Positions 45,943-53,872 of a stretch of 64,000 nt of DNA are shown one piece after another. Source of the stretch: an uncultured Collinsella sp. (GTDB lineage: Bacteria; Actinomycetota; Coriobacteriia; Coriobacteriales; Coriobacteriaceae); contig CAKUGF010000002.1 in the NCBI GenBank assembly GCA_934654585.1, positions 1-64,000 on the forward strand, read 5' to 3'. The position numbers and the translations under genes were made by a program. The notes beneath the pieces are model-generated. The model saw nothing but the letters and a program-made list of their open reading frames with translations. It was not told the DNA's origin and made no database searches. Each line of letters begins with the position of its first letter. Within the stretch, counting starts at the first letter, position 1.

Positions 45943-48099
45943 GTGGCAAAAAAGCCTCAGCACGCTCAGAACAACCAGCGCAGCCAGCAGGGCAAGCAAG
46001 GCCAGCAGCAAAAGCGCGGCGGCAAGGCGCAGGACACGGCCGCCAAGGCCGCGCACGCCAAGCATTCCCAGGCCGCGCCCGCCCGCCCCTGGCGCCCGGG
46101 CCGTGACAAATTTCTCCCCGTCAGCCGTGCCGACATGGATGCGCGCGGTTGGGACCAATGCGACTTCGTCTATATCTGCGGCGACGCCTACGTGGATCAT
46201 CCCAGTTTTGGCATGGCTATCATCAGCCGCGTGCTCGATGCGCACGGCTACAAGGTGGGCATCATCTGCCAGCCCGACTGGACCGACCCCGCCAGCGTCA
46301 CCGTGCTCGGCGAGCCGCGCCTGGGCTTTCTGGTCAGTGCCGGCAACATGGACTCCATGGTCAACCACTATTCGGTGACCAAGCACCGCCGCCACACCGA
46401 CGCCTATACCCCCGGGGGCGAGGAGGGCCACCGTCCCAACCGCGCCGTCACCGTCTACGGCAACCTTATCCGCCAAACATTCAAGGATGCCCCCATCATC
46501 ATCGGCGGCATCGAGGCGAGCCTGCGCCGCCTGGCCCACTACGACTACTGGCAGGACAAGCTCAAGCGCTCGGTACTGCTCGACTCGGGCGCCGACATCC
46601 TCATCTACGGCATGGGCGAGCACGCGATCGTCGAGATCGCCGACGCGCTCGACGCCGGGCTGCCCGTCGACCAGATCACCTACATCAACGGCACCGTCTA
46701 CCGCACGGGCCCGCTCGACGAGGTCTACGACTACGACCTGCTGCCCAGCTGGGACGACCTCTCGGCCGACAAGCTCAACTACGCACGCAGCTTTAACGTG
46801 CAGCAGCAGAACATGGATCCCATCACCGGGCATCGCTTGGTAGAGCCCTACCCCAACAACGTGTTCGTGGTGCAGAACCCGCCGTCGGCGACGCTCACCA
46901 CCGACGAGATGGACGAGGTCGCCGAGCTCCCCTACGCGCGCGACTGGCACCCCGACTACGACGCCGCGGGCGGCGTGCCGGCGTTTTCCGAGATCAAGTT
47001 TTCCATCAGCTCCAACCGCGGCTGTTTTGGCGAGTGCTCGTTTTGCGCGCTCACCTTCCACCAGGGCCGCGTGCTGCAGATGCGCAGCCACGACTCGATC
47101 ATGCGCGAGGCCGAGCTGCTCACGCGCGACCCGGAGTTTAAGGGCTACATCAATGACGTGGGCGGACCGACGGCAAACTTTAGCCGTCCTGCCTGTGACA
47201 AGCAGCTCAAGCATGGCGTGTGCAAGAACAAGCGCTGCCTGTGGCCGAGCGTATGCAAGAACATGGTGGTCGACGAGAGCGGCTACACGCAGCTGCTGCG
47301 CGACCTGCGCCAGCTGCCGGGCGTCAAGAAGGTCTTCGTGCGCAGCGGCATCCGCTTTGACTACACCATGGCCGATGCCTCGGACGAGTTTTTGCGCGAG
47401 CTGCTGGAACACCATGTCTCCGGTCAGCTGCGCGTGGCGCCCGAGCACGTGAGCGACGCGGTGCTGTCCGTGATGGGCAAGCCGAGCCGCGCCGTCTACG
47501 ACGCATTCTGCCGCAAATTTGAGCGCCTGAACCGCGAGTACGGACTCAAGCAGTACGTAGTGCCGTATCTGATCTCGAGCCATCCCGGCTCGACGATGAA
47601 GGAAGCCGTGGACCTTGCCGAGGCAGTCCGCGACATGGGCTACATGCCCGAGCAGGTGCAGGACTTCTACCCCACCCCGTCCACCATGTCGACCTGCATG
47701 TACTACACCGGCGTGGACCCGCGCACCATGGAGCCGATCTATGTGGCGCGCGACCCGCACGAGAAGGCCATGCAGCGCGCGCTGATTCAGTATCGCAAGC
47801 CCGAGAACTACAGGCTCGTACGCGAGGCACTGGAGAAGGCCGGCCGTCGCGACCTGATCGGCTACACCAAGCATTGCCTGATCCGCCCCGTGCCGCCGCG
47901 CCCGGGCGAGACGTCTGCTGGCGGCGGACATGGGACTGGCAAGAAGGGCGGCAAGGCCCACGGTGGCGCTGGCGGTGCCGGCAGGGGGTCTAAGGGCAGC
48001 AAGGGATACGGCGGTATGTCCCGCGCGCAGAACACTGCCGGGCGCAACCGTGCAGCCCAGGGCCGCCAGGGCGCCAACGGAGGCGGCCGCCGCAACTAG
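45943..48099 (+). CDS. YgiQ family radical SAM protein
   Basis: The product has 718 residues. The GTG start at 45943 is chosen because GGGAGGG lies upstream and the protein then begins MAKKPQHAQNNQ, giving a normal length. A Gln/Lys-rich tail precedes the family's N-terminal domain (FLPVSRADMDARGWDQCDFVYI). The radical SAM cluster is Cys361, Cys365 and Cys368 in SSNRGCFGECSFC. The C-terminus is a Gly-rich, basic tail (GGKAHGGAGGAGRGSKGSKG). The enzyme's reaction is not known. Its stop codon overlaps that of the convergent protease gene within CTAG. Confidence 0.93.
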   Translation: MAKKPQHAQNNQRSQQGKQGQQQKRGGKAQDTAAKAAHAKHSQAAPARPWRPGRDKFLPVSRADMDARGWDQCDFVYICGDAYVDHPSFGMAIISRVLDAHGYKVGIICQPDWTDPASVTVLGEPRLGFLVSAGNMDSMVNHYSVTKHRRHTDAYTPGGEEGHRPNRAVTVYGNLIRQTFKDAPIIIGGIEASLRRLAHYDYWQDKLKRSVLLDSGADILIYGMGEHAIVEIADALDAGLPVDQITYINGTVYRTGPLDEVYDYDLLPSWDDLSADKLNYARSFNVQQQNMDPITGHRLVEPYPNNVFVVQNPPSATLTTDEMDEVAELPYARDWHPDYDAAGGVPAFSEIKFSISSNRGCFGECSFCALTFHQGRVLQMRSHDSIMREAELLTRDPEFKGYINDVGGPTANFSRPACDKQLKHGVCKNKRCLWPSVCKNMVVDESGYTQLLRDLRQLPGVKKVFVRSGIRFDYTMADASDEFLRELLEHHVSGQLRVAPEHVSDAVLSVMGKPSRAVYDAFCRKFERLNREYGLKQYVVPYLISSHPGSTMKEAVDLAEAVRDMGYMPEQVQDFYPTPSTMSTCMYYTGVDPRTMEPIYVARDPHEKAMQRALIQYRKPENYRLVREALEKAGRRDLIGYTKHCLIRPVPPRPGETSAGGGHGTGKKGGKAHGGAGGAGRGSKGSKGYGGMSRAQNTAGRNRAAQGRQGANGGGRRN

Positions 48100-49016
48100 C
48101 GTGGGAGTGCCGTAGATGCGGCCGCTGCGTCCGGCTGGCACGCTTGGCGCAACGAGCGCATAGCCTCAACGAGGATGACGCCGGCGATGGCGACCGTGAT
48201 TACCACGTCGAGCGGTGTGCTCACAAACCACAGCAGTGTCATGAGATACGACCCGGCGTTAAAGGCAAAGTGCAGCAGGATGGTGTAGCGGAGCTTTCCG
48301 GTCGTCACGAGCACCCAGCCAAAGATGAGGCCGGCGGCGCCCGCGTAGCAGCCCTGCACCCAGTTCATGTGCATAAAACCAAAGATTGCCGCCTGCAGCA
48401 CGATCGCCGCGGCGATACCCCACGTGCTCGGGGCCGCCCAGGGCACCATGGCGCCGTCTTGCGCGCTCGCACGACGCCGGCGCTTCCAAAGCGGGCGGCA
48501 CTGTGGATTAAACGCTCGGAGCGAAAACTCAAAAATGATGCCACGCACCAGCAGCTCTTCGCAAAACGGAGCGCCGAGCACCGTGGTGAGGACGGCTAGA
48601 TAACTGGTATCTCCCATGCCTGTTTCCTCGACAAGCTCGCTATAGTCAGCGGCGGCCTCGGGCAACAGCGACAGCACGGCGTCAGTCACGTAGCCAACGA
48701 CCACCTGCAGGGCCAAGCCGATCACGATAACGCAGGCGATGCGTTTCCACGCCCCATGCGCTCCCCCGCCGAGCGGGCGCTCGCCCTGCCAGCGTGCCAT
48801 AAACGAACGCGGCCACAGATAACGCCACCACAGCAGCGCCATCAAAAACGACGCCGTCTGCGCGACGGCCTGAAGCAATTGAATGTCGAGGTCATCGATC
48901 GAAAGGCCCATGAACACCGATGCGACGCCAAGGGCGGAAAACAGGACCACGCTCAGGGCGATATCGGCAGCGACGACGCCGAAACAGGCAAGTGCCCACA
49001 CCATCGCATTGATCAT
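48096..49016 (-). CDS. CPBP family intramembrane metalloprotease
   Basis: The product has 306 residues and about eight membrane segments. The start at 49016 follows GGGAGGAGG. Catalytic motifs of the CAAX/bacteriocin-processing family are present: CEELLVRG (Glu-Glu and Arg), FGFMHMNW (His) and LHFAFNAG (His, Asn). Members process prenylated proteins or bacteriocins, or protect against them. No bacteriocin gene is adjacent. Confidence 0.9.
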   Translation of the reverse strand: MINAMVWALACFGVVAADIALSVVLFSALGVASVFMGLSIDDLDIQLLQAVAQTASFLMALLWWRYLWPRSFMARWQGERPLGGGAHGAWKRIACVIVIGLALQVVVGYVTDAVLSLLPEAAADYSELVEETGMGDTSYLAVLTTVLGAPFCEELLVRGIIFEFSLRAFNPQCRPLWKRRRRASAQDGAMVPWAAPSTWGIAAAIVLQAAIFGFMHMNWVQGCYAGAAGLIFGWVLVTTGKLRYTILLHFAFNAGSYLMTLLWFVSTPLDVVITVAIAGVILVEAMRSLRQACQPDAAAASTALPR

Positions 49017-49036
49017 GCCAACCTCCTCCCGACAGG

Positions 49037-49092
49037 TAGTCGTTAAAGAACGTCCCCAACGACTAGTCATTGGGGACGTTCTTTAACGACTA
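49037..49092. repeat. Perfect 22-bp inverted repeat, GTCCCCA core
   Basis: Arms at 49037-49058 and 49071-49092 are exact complements around 12 bases. A further partial unit (TTGTTGGGGAC) follows at 49095-49106. The right part is translated as the C-terminus of the RelB-like gene, whose stop codon (TGA) lies in the loop at 49067-49069. Confidence 0.9.
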
Positions 49093-49288
49093 GTTGTTGG
49101 GGACAGTCTTTGCCAAAGGCCCCGCTCGGCGAGATGTCGAACGGGAAGGTGCCGCAGCGATTGAACGCGGCGATGAACATGCGGATGGCGTTGGACGGCG
49201 TGGTGCCCACGAGCTGGGTTGCCGCCGCGAAGGCCGCCTTTTCCTCGGGCAAGACCTTCGCGACTACAGGGGTCATGTGTTCTGCCAT
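49067..49288 (-). CDS. RelB/DinJ-type antitoxin, orphan, with repeat-derived C-terminus
   Basis: The product has 73 residues. The start at 49288 follows AAGGAAG. The N-terminus is a ribbon-helix-helix of DinJ type (VVAKVLPEEKAAFAAATQLV, then TTPSNAIRMFIAAFN). The last 13 residues (DCPQQLVVKERPQ) and the stop codon are encoded by the intergenic palindrome at 49037-49106, not by normal antitoxin sequence. No RelE/YafQ toxin follows; the next gene downstream is an oppositely organised protease. The cognate toxin has probably been lost, with the repeat now at the break. Whether it still folds or binds DNA is unknown. Confidence 0.75.
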   Translation of the reverse strand: MAEHMTPVVAKVLPEEKAAFAAATQLVGTTPSNAIRMFIAAFNRCGTFPFDISPSGAFGKDCPQQLVVKERPQ

Positions 49289-49453
49289 GGCGCTTCCTTT
49301 TTGAAACGACGGTAGTGCGGATAGATGCGGGCCGCGCGGCTGGGCGACGGGCTGTGAAGGCAACCCGATTGGCCCGCATCCGGAGTTTGTTTCTGCGGCG
49401 TTGGTATTACTTGGTATTCCTAAGTATTACCCCGCAGATAGAATAGCACACCC

Positions 49454-49636
49454 AGTAGATTTTTGGGACATGCCTAGAAATCTACTTTTGGACTTTCAAA
49501 CGGAGGACCGGGACGCTCGCAAAGCAAAAAGGTAGATTTTCGGGCATGTCCCAAAAATCTACCTTTGAGGTGCTATGAGGTTGGGGTTGCCTGCGAATGG
49601 AAAAGGTAGATTTCTAGGCATGTCCCAAAAATCTAC
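49454..49636. repeat. Three copies of a 31-bp GTAGATTT...AAATCTAC palindrome
   Basis: Copy R1 (49455-49485) is the exact reverse complement of R3 (49606-49636, one-base uncertainty in borders). R2 (49530-49562) is a variant with longer arms (AAAGGTAGATTTT). All share a GGGACATG / CATGTCCC centre. R3 overlaps the 3' end of the ABC transporter gene. Confidence 0.9.
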
Positions 49637-50999
49637 TGGCGGTGATGTTGAGGGCCTGAGCATCGGTGGCGTCGTGCGTGGCGAGCAAGAGTGTGCGGCT
49701 ATCGAGCAGGTCGAGCACAACCTCGGCCGTCGCATCGCGCGCGGCGGTATCGAGGCCGGTAAAGGGCTCGTCCAGAATCACCGCGCCGCCGGGGCACAGC
49801 AGGACTCGGGCAATCTCAACGCGTCGGCGCTGCCCGCCCGAAAGCTCGGCCACGCAGGCATGAACGTTAATCCCCGGCACCAGCAGGCGTAGCAAGGCCG
49901 CGGCACTCGAAGCATCCACGCGCGCATCGGCGCACACCAGCACGTTATCCAGCGCCGAGGCATCCTCGACCAAGCGCGCATCCTGAAACACCATCGAACA
50001 CGGCGCGCACTCCCCCGCCGCAAGCGCAAGCAGCGTCGACTTACCCACACCCGAGGCGCCCATCACGCAAGCACGCCCACCCGCAGGCACGTTGAGCACC
50101 AGACCATCCAACGCCGGCGCCCAGGGCGCGCGATCGCCCACGGCAAGCGCAAGCCCCGCCGCAGCGCCATCGCCCACAGCACCAGCACGCCTGCAAGCAC
50201 CATGCCCATGCGTCCGCACGACCGCCCGCCACGCCACAGGGCCAGACGCCCGCAGCAGCCACACCAGTGCGCGCTCACACGCCCACGAAGCGGCAACGAC
50301 CAGCACGGTCCACGCCAGCAAATCCGCCGTCTCAATCAAAAGTTTTGCCTGATAAATGCGCTCGCCCACGGTACCCGCCGCCATGCCGATGAGCTCCGCC
50401 GCCACACCGGCCTTCCAACTCATGCCGATGACCGCCTGCGCACACGAAAGCACAAACGGCAGGACCTCGCGCCAGGTATGGGCACAAAACAGGCGCCAAC
50501 CCCGTACGCTATGCAGCCGAAGCATCTGCTCCAGCGGCCGGTCCACCTGCGACAAGCCCTCGACCAGCGAAAAATACACGCCCGGCAGCGCCATCAAAAA
50601 CACCGCCGCGATGCTCACGCGCGCCGATCCCAGCCAGATAAGCAGCAGAACCACCACGCAGGCAACTGGCGTCGCCTTCACAAACGAGAGCGCCGGCGCC
50701 ACCAAGCGGGCAAACGCCCGCGACCGTGCCGAGACCCCGGCAAGCACGCCGCCGCATACCGCGGCAAGCGCCAGCCCACCCAAAATCCGCGCGCCCGAGC
50801 CCGCCAAGATTGCCCACGTACCGGCATCGCACACCAGTCGTAACAACGCCATTACAACAGCGCCCGGCCCCGGCAGAATCAACGGCTGCGCCACCTGCGC
50901 CGCCGCGAGCACCCACACGGCAAGCCAAAAGGCGGCGACGGCACAACCTGCCGCCACCGCCTTCATACGCTCTGTCATTTGTCGAGCAAACGCACGCAC
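49614..50999 (-). CDS. ABC transporter, permease fused to ATP-binding domain
   Basis: The product has 461 residues. Residues 1-255 are a TauC/SsuC-type permease with about six membrane segments and the cytoplasmic EAA-like loop around EQMLRLHSVRGWRLF. Residues about 290-455 are an ABC ATPase: Walker A GASGVGKST, Q-loop VFQDARL, signature LSGGQRRR and Walker B VILDEPF. Permease and ATPase of this class are normally separate proteins. A Gly/Ala/Arg-rich linker joins them. The last seven residues SRFLGHA and the stop codon are encoded by palindromic repeat R3. The start may be GTG 50999 or ATG 50978. It follows the binding-protein gene by 3 bp. Confidence 0.85.
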   Translation of the reverse strand: MRAFARQMTERMKAVAAGCAVAAFWLAVWVLAAAQVAQPLILPGPGAVVMALLRLVCDAGTWAILAGSGARILGGLALAAVCGGVLAGVSARSRAFARLVAPALSFVKATPVACVVVLLLIWLGSARVSIAAVFLMALPGVYFSLVEGLSQVDRPLEQMLRLHSVRGWRLFCAHTWREVLPFVLSCAQAVIGMSWKAGVAAELIGMAAGTVGERIYQAKLLIETADLLAWTVLVVAASWACERALVWLLRASGPVAWRAVVRTHGHGACRRAGAVGDGAAAGLALAVGDRAPWAPALDGLVLNVPAGGRACVMGASGVGKSTLLALAAGECAPCSMVFQDARLVEDASALDNVLVCADARVDASSAAALLRLLVPGINVHACVAELSGGQRRRVEIARVLLCPGGAVILDEPFTGLDTAARDATAEVVLDLLDSRTLLLATHDATDAQALNITASRFLGHA

Positions 51000-51002
51000 G
51001 GG

Positions 51003-52058
51003 CTACTCCATGTAGTAGAAATCGTCAGCCGGGAGCTTGCCACCCACGGCGCTCGCGTCCGCATCGGCCAGCACCTGCAGGTACCCGCTGAGCGCCGCCT
51101 TCATATCCTTCCCCGTTTGGCACACGAGCATGCACCCGGGAATCGCCTTTTCGGCAATCGTGGCGTTATCGACGATGCCGGCATCGACCACGGCTTGCGC
51201 CCAATCTGCCGGCGCCGCGTTGACAGCCTCAACGCTTGCCTCATGGCAGCGCAAGAACTCCGCGACGGCCTCGGGATGCTCCTCAGCAAACGCACGACGC
51301 ACCACGGTCACACCCGTCAGCAGGCGTGAACCCGTGTCGCCCGCCAGCTCGTCCCAAACGTCGGTCAGACTCACCGGTGCCGACAGCTTGCCCTCGCTCT
51401 TGGCGATGGCCGCGGTCTTGAACGGCTCGGGCAGCACGCCCACGGCAGACGGGTCGGCAAGCAGCGCCGACAGCACCTCCGTGGGCTCGCTCTTAAACTC
51501 GAGCGTCACCTGGCCGGTCAGGCCCGCGCGCTCCAGCAGGTAGTTCATCACGTACTCCGGCGTGGTGCCCTTGCCCGTCATGTAAACGGTACGGCCCGCC
51601 AGGTCGCCAAACGAGGCCACACTCGCGTCGCCCGTCACCACGTTCAGCACGCCCAGCGTGTTGATGTCGATGACCTGCACCGCGCCCTCGGTCTTGTTGT
51701 AGAGCACGCTCGCCACGTTGGCGGGCACCAGGGCGATATCGACATCGCCCTGGATGACCTTGGGCACGATCTCGTCGGCAGCAGTGTTGATCGCAAAGTC
51801 GAACTCGTTGTCCGTCTCGCCGTTTGCGGCCTGGTCCATAAACTGCACCAGACCGATCGAGGTCGGCCCCTTGAGCGAGGCAACGTGCACCTCGACCGGC
51901 TTGGCGGCGGCACTGGCGCCATCCGCGGCAGCCGAGCCCGCGGCGGACCCAGCCCCCGCGGCCCCGCCGCCACATCCAACCAGCGCAAGCGACAGCGCGC
52001 CCGCGGCGAGCGCCGAGGCAAACCCCCGGCGCGACAGCTCAAAATCAAATGCGCGCAT
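51003..52058 (-). CDS. ABC transporter substrate-binding lipoprotein (SsuA/TauA/NMT1-like)
   Basis: The product has 351 residues. SRRGFASALAAGALSLALVGC combines a twin-arginine pair (10-11) with a lipobox (Cys29). The mature part is a periplasmic-binding-protein type II fold: VASLKGPTSIGLVQFMDQA, then DIALVPANVASVLYNKT and MTGKGTTPEYVMNYLL. Relatives bind sulfonates, taurine, nitrate or thiamine precursors. The ligand here is not predictable. The start codon lies 2 bp after the hydrogenase stop codon, so it is translated as part of the hydrogenase operon. Confidence 0.88.
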   Translation of the reverse strand: MRAFDFELSRRGFASALAAGALSLALVGCGGGAAGAGSAAGSAAADGASAAAKPVEVHVASLKGPTSIGLVQFMDQAANGETDNEFDFAINTAADEIVPKVIQGDVDIALVPANVASVLYNKTEGAVQVIDINTLGVLNVVTGDASVASFGDLAGRTVYMTGKGTTPEYVMNYLLERAGLTGQVTLEFKSEPTEVLSALLADPSAVGVLPEPFKTAAIAKSEGKLSAPVSLTDVWDELAGDTGSRLLTGVTVVRRAFAEEHPEAVAEFLRCHEASVEAVNAAPADWAQAVVDAGIVDNATIAEKAIPGCMLVCQTGKDMKAALSGYLQVLADADASAVGGKLPADDFYYME

Positions 52059-52060
52059 CG

Positions 52061-53872
52061 CTAGCACGTCCCTTCGTTGGGCATCGTCCATGCATGGTGG
52101 TCGGTGTGCAGCAGCTCCTCGGCCAGCGGCGAGAGCGGTGCACCCAAGAACTCGCGGTAGCATGCCTGGACATCGGGGTTCTCGTGCGAGAAGCGAATGT
52201 CCGCCTTCGCATCCAAGCCCCACAGCACCTGACCGCGCTCGGCCGCCAGCTCGCAGCCGTCGTGGATGGGCTGACCGCCGCCACCGACGCAGCCGCCCGG
52301 GCACGCCATGACCTCGACGAAGTCATAACTCACGCGCCCATCGCGAATCGCGTCGAGCAGACGGGCGGCGTTGCCCAGCCCGTGCGCCACGGCGACGCGC
52401 ACCTTGGTGCCGTCGATATCGGCCACGGCTTCCTTCCAGCCGTCGAGCCCGCGCACGTCGGTGAAGAAGTCGGTATCGGGATTCTTGCCCGTCACCAGGT
52501 AATATGCCGAGCGCACGGCAGCTTCCATCACGCCGCCCGTGGCGCCAAAGATCACGCCCGCACCCGTGCCAAAGCCCAGCGGCGTGTCGAGCGGCTCCTC
52601 GACGAGCGTGTCCACGCTCACGTGGTTCGCGCGGATCATGCGCACCATCTCGCGCACCGTCAGCGCAACGTCAACGTCGGGCGTGCCGTCCTCGCCCACC
52701 ATGCTCGGCAGCGCGCACTCGGTCTTCTTGGCCGTGCACGGCATCACGGACACCACAAACAGGCGCTCGGGCTCCACGCCCAGCGCCTTGGCGTAATAGG
52801 TCTTGGCGATGGCACCGAACATCTGCTGCGGCGACTTGGACGTGGACAGGCTGTCGACAAACTCGGGGTAGCGCGCCTTCACAAAGCGCACCCAGCCCGG
52901 GCAGCAGCTCGTGAACATGGGCCAGCCACGGCTGTCGCCCTCGCCCTTGGCGGCCTCGCCCAGGCGCTCGAGCAGCTCGGAGCCCTCCTCCATGATGGTG
53001 AGGTCGGCCGAAAAATCGGTGTCGAACACGTACTCAAAGCCCACGCGGCGCAGCGCGCAGGCCAGGCGCTCGACGGTGGCCTCCTCGCGCGGAATGCCGA
53101 GTTCCTCGCCCCAGGCGCTACGCACGGCCGGCGCGATCTGCACCAGCACGATCTTGTCGGGATCGACGATGGCGTCGAACACGGTCTCGGTATCGTCGCG
53201 CTCGCGCAGCGCGCCCGTCGGGCAATGCGTGATGCACTGGCCGCACGCGACGCAATCGGTCTTGCCGATCGGCGCACGCCCGCGGGTGCCCACGGCGGTG
53301 TGCGTGGCGCGGTTGGTAAGATCCCAAATGCCGAGTCCCTGCACACTCTCGCACACCTTGATGCAGCGCATGCACTTGATGCACTTATCGTTGTCGCGGA
53401 TGATGGGGAAATCGAAGTCCCAGCCCTCGCGCGCCAGGTGCTGTTCGTACGGCAGATAGAAGATGCCCAGGTCGTTAGCGATGGTCTGCAGGTTGCAGTT
53501 GCCGCTGCGCACGCAGCTCGTGCAGCGCGAATCGTGCTGGGACAGCAGCAGCTGCACGTTGGTACGACGGGCCTCGCGGGCCTTGGGGCTGTTGGTGTGG
53601 ACCACCATGCCGTCAAGCACGTAGTTGTTGCAGGCTGCAACCAGCTGGTCGCAGCCCTCGACCTCGACCACGCACACGCGGCAGCCGCCGATCTCGTTCA
53701 GATCGAGCAGGTAGCACAGGGTGGGAATCTGGATGCCGGCAGACTTGGCCGCGTCCAGGATCGTGGTGTGCTCGGGTACCACGACTTCGCAATTATCGAT
53801 CGTGAGCTTGACCATATTGAGTGCTCCGCTTTCGGTGTTGTCGCTGACAGTGGGGTTCTTGAGCTCTACCAT
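52061..53872 (-). CDS. [FeFe]-hydrogenase catalytic subunit
   Basis: The product has 603 residues. The start at 53872 follows GGGAGG. An N-terminal [2Fe-2S] domain (CYLLDLNEIGGCRVC) is followed by Cys/His residues for further clusters, including two ferredoxin-like CxxCxxC motifs (CIKCMRCIKVC, CVACGQCITHC). The H-cluster signatures are complete: TSCCPGW near 319 (L1), MPCTAKKTEC near 380 (L2) and ACPGGCVGGGGQP near 520 (L3). It reduces protons or oxidises hydrogen with ferredoxin or NAD(P)H electrons. Its start overlaps the stop of the upstream flavoprotein gene by 7 bp. Confidence 0.96.
   Translation of the reverse strand: MVELKNPTVSDNTESGALNMVKLTIDNCEVVVPEHTTILDAAKSAGIQIPTLCYLLDLNEIGGCRVCVVEVEGCDQLVAACNNYVLDGMVVHTNSPKAREARRTNVQLLLSQHDSRCTSCVRSGNCNLQTIANDLGIFYLPYEQHLAREGWDFDFPIIRDNDKCIKCMRCIKVCESVQGLGIWDLTNRATHTAVGTRGRAPIGKTDCVACGQCITHCPTGALRERDDTETVFDAIVDPDKIVLVQIAPAVRSAWGEELGIPREEATVERLACALRRVGFEYVFDTDFSADLTIMEEGSELLERLGEAAKGEGDSRGWPMFTSCCPGWVRFVKARYPEFVDSLSTSKSPQQMFGAIAKTYYAKALGVEPERLFVVSVMPCTAKKTECALPSMVGEDGTPDVDVALTVREMVRMIRANHVSVDTLVEEPLDTPLGFGTGAGVIFGATGGVMEAAVRSAYYLVTGKNPDTDFFTDVRGLDGWKEAVADIDGTKVRVAVAHGLGNAARLLDAIRDGRVSYDFVEVMACPGGCVGGGGQPIHDGCELAAERGQVLWGLDAKADIRFSHENPDVQACYREFLGAPLSPLAEELLHTDHHAWTMPNEGTC

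Noticed and set aside
45400-48141. Minus-strand open frame of about 900 codons opposite ygiQ
   Set aside because: It is a shadow of ygiQ, which has a clear radical SAM motif and ribosome site. The antisense frame is His/Val/Ala-rich without domains.
49083-49379. Alternative frame over the RelB-like gene
   Set aside because: The other frame gives a ribbon-helix-helix protein with a ribosome site; this one is Arg/His-rich noise.
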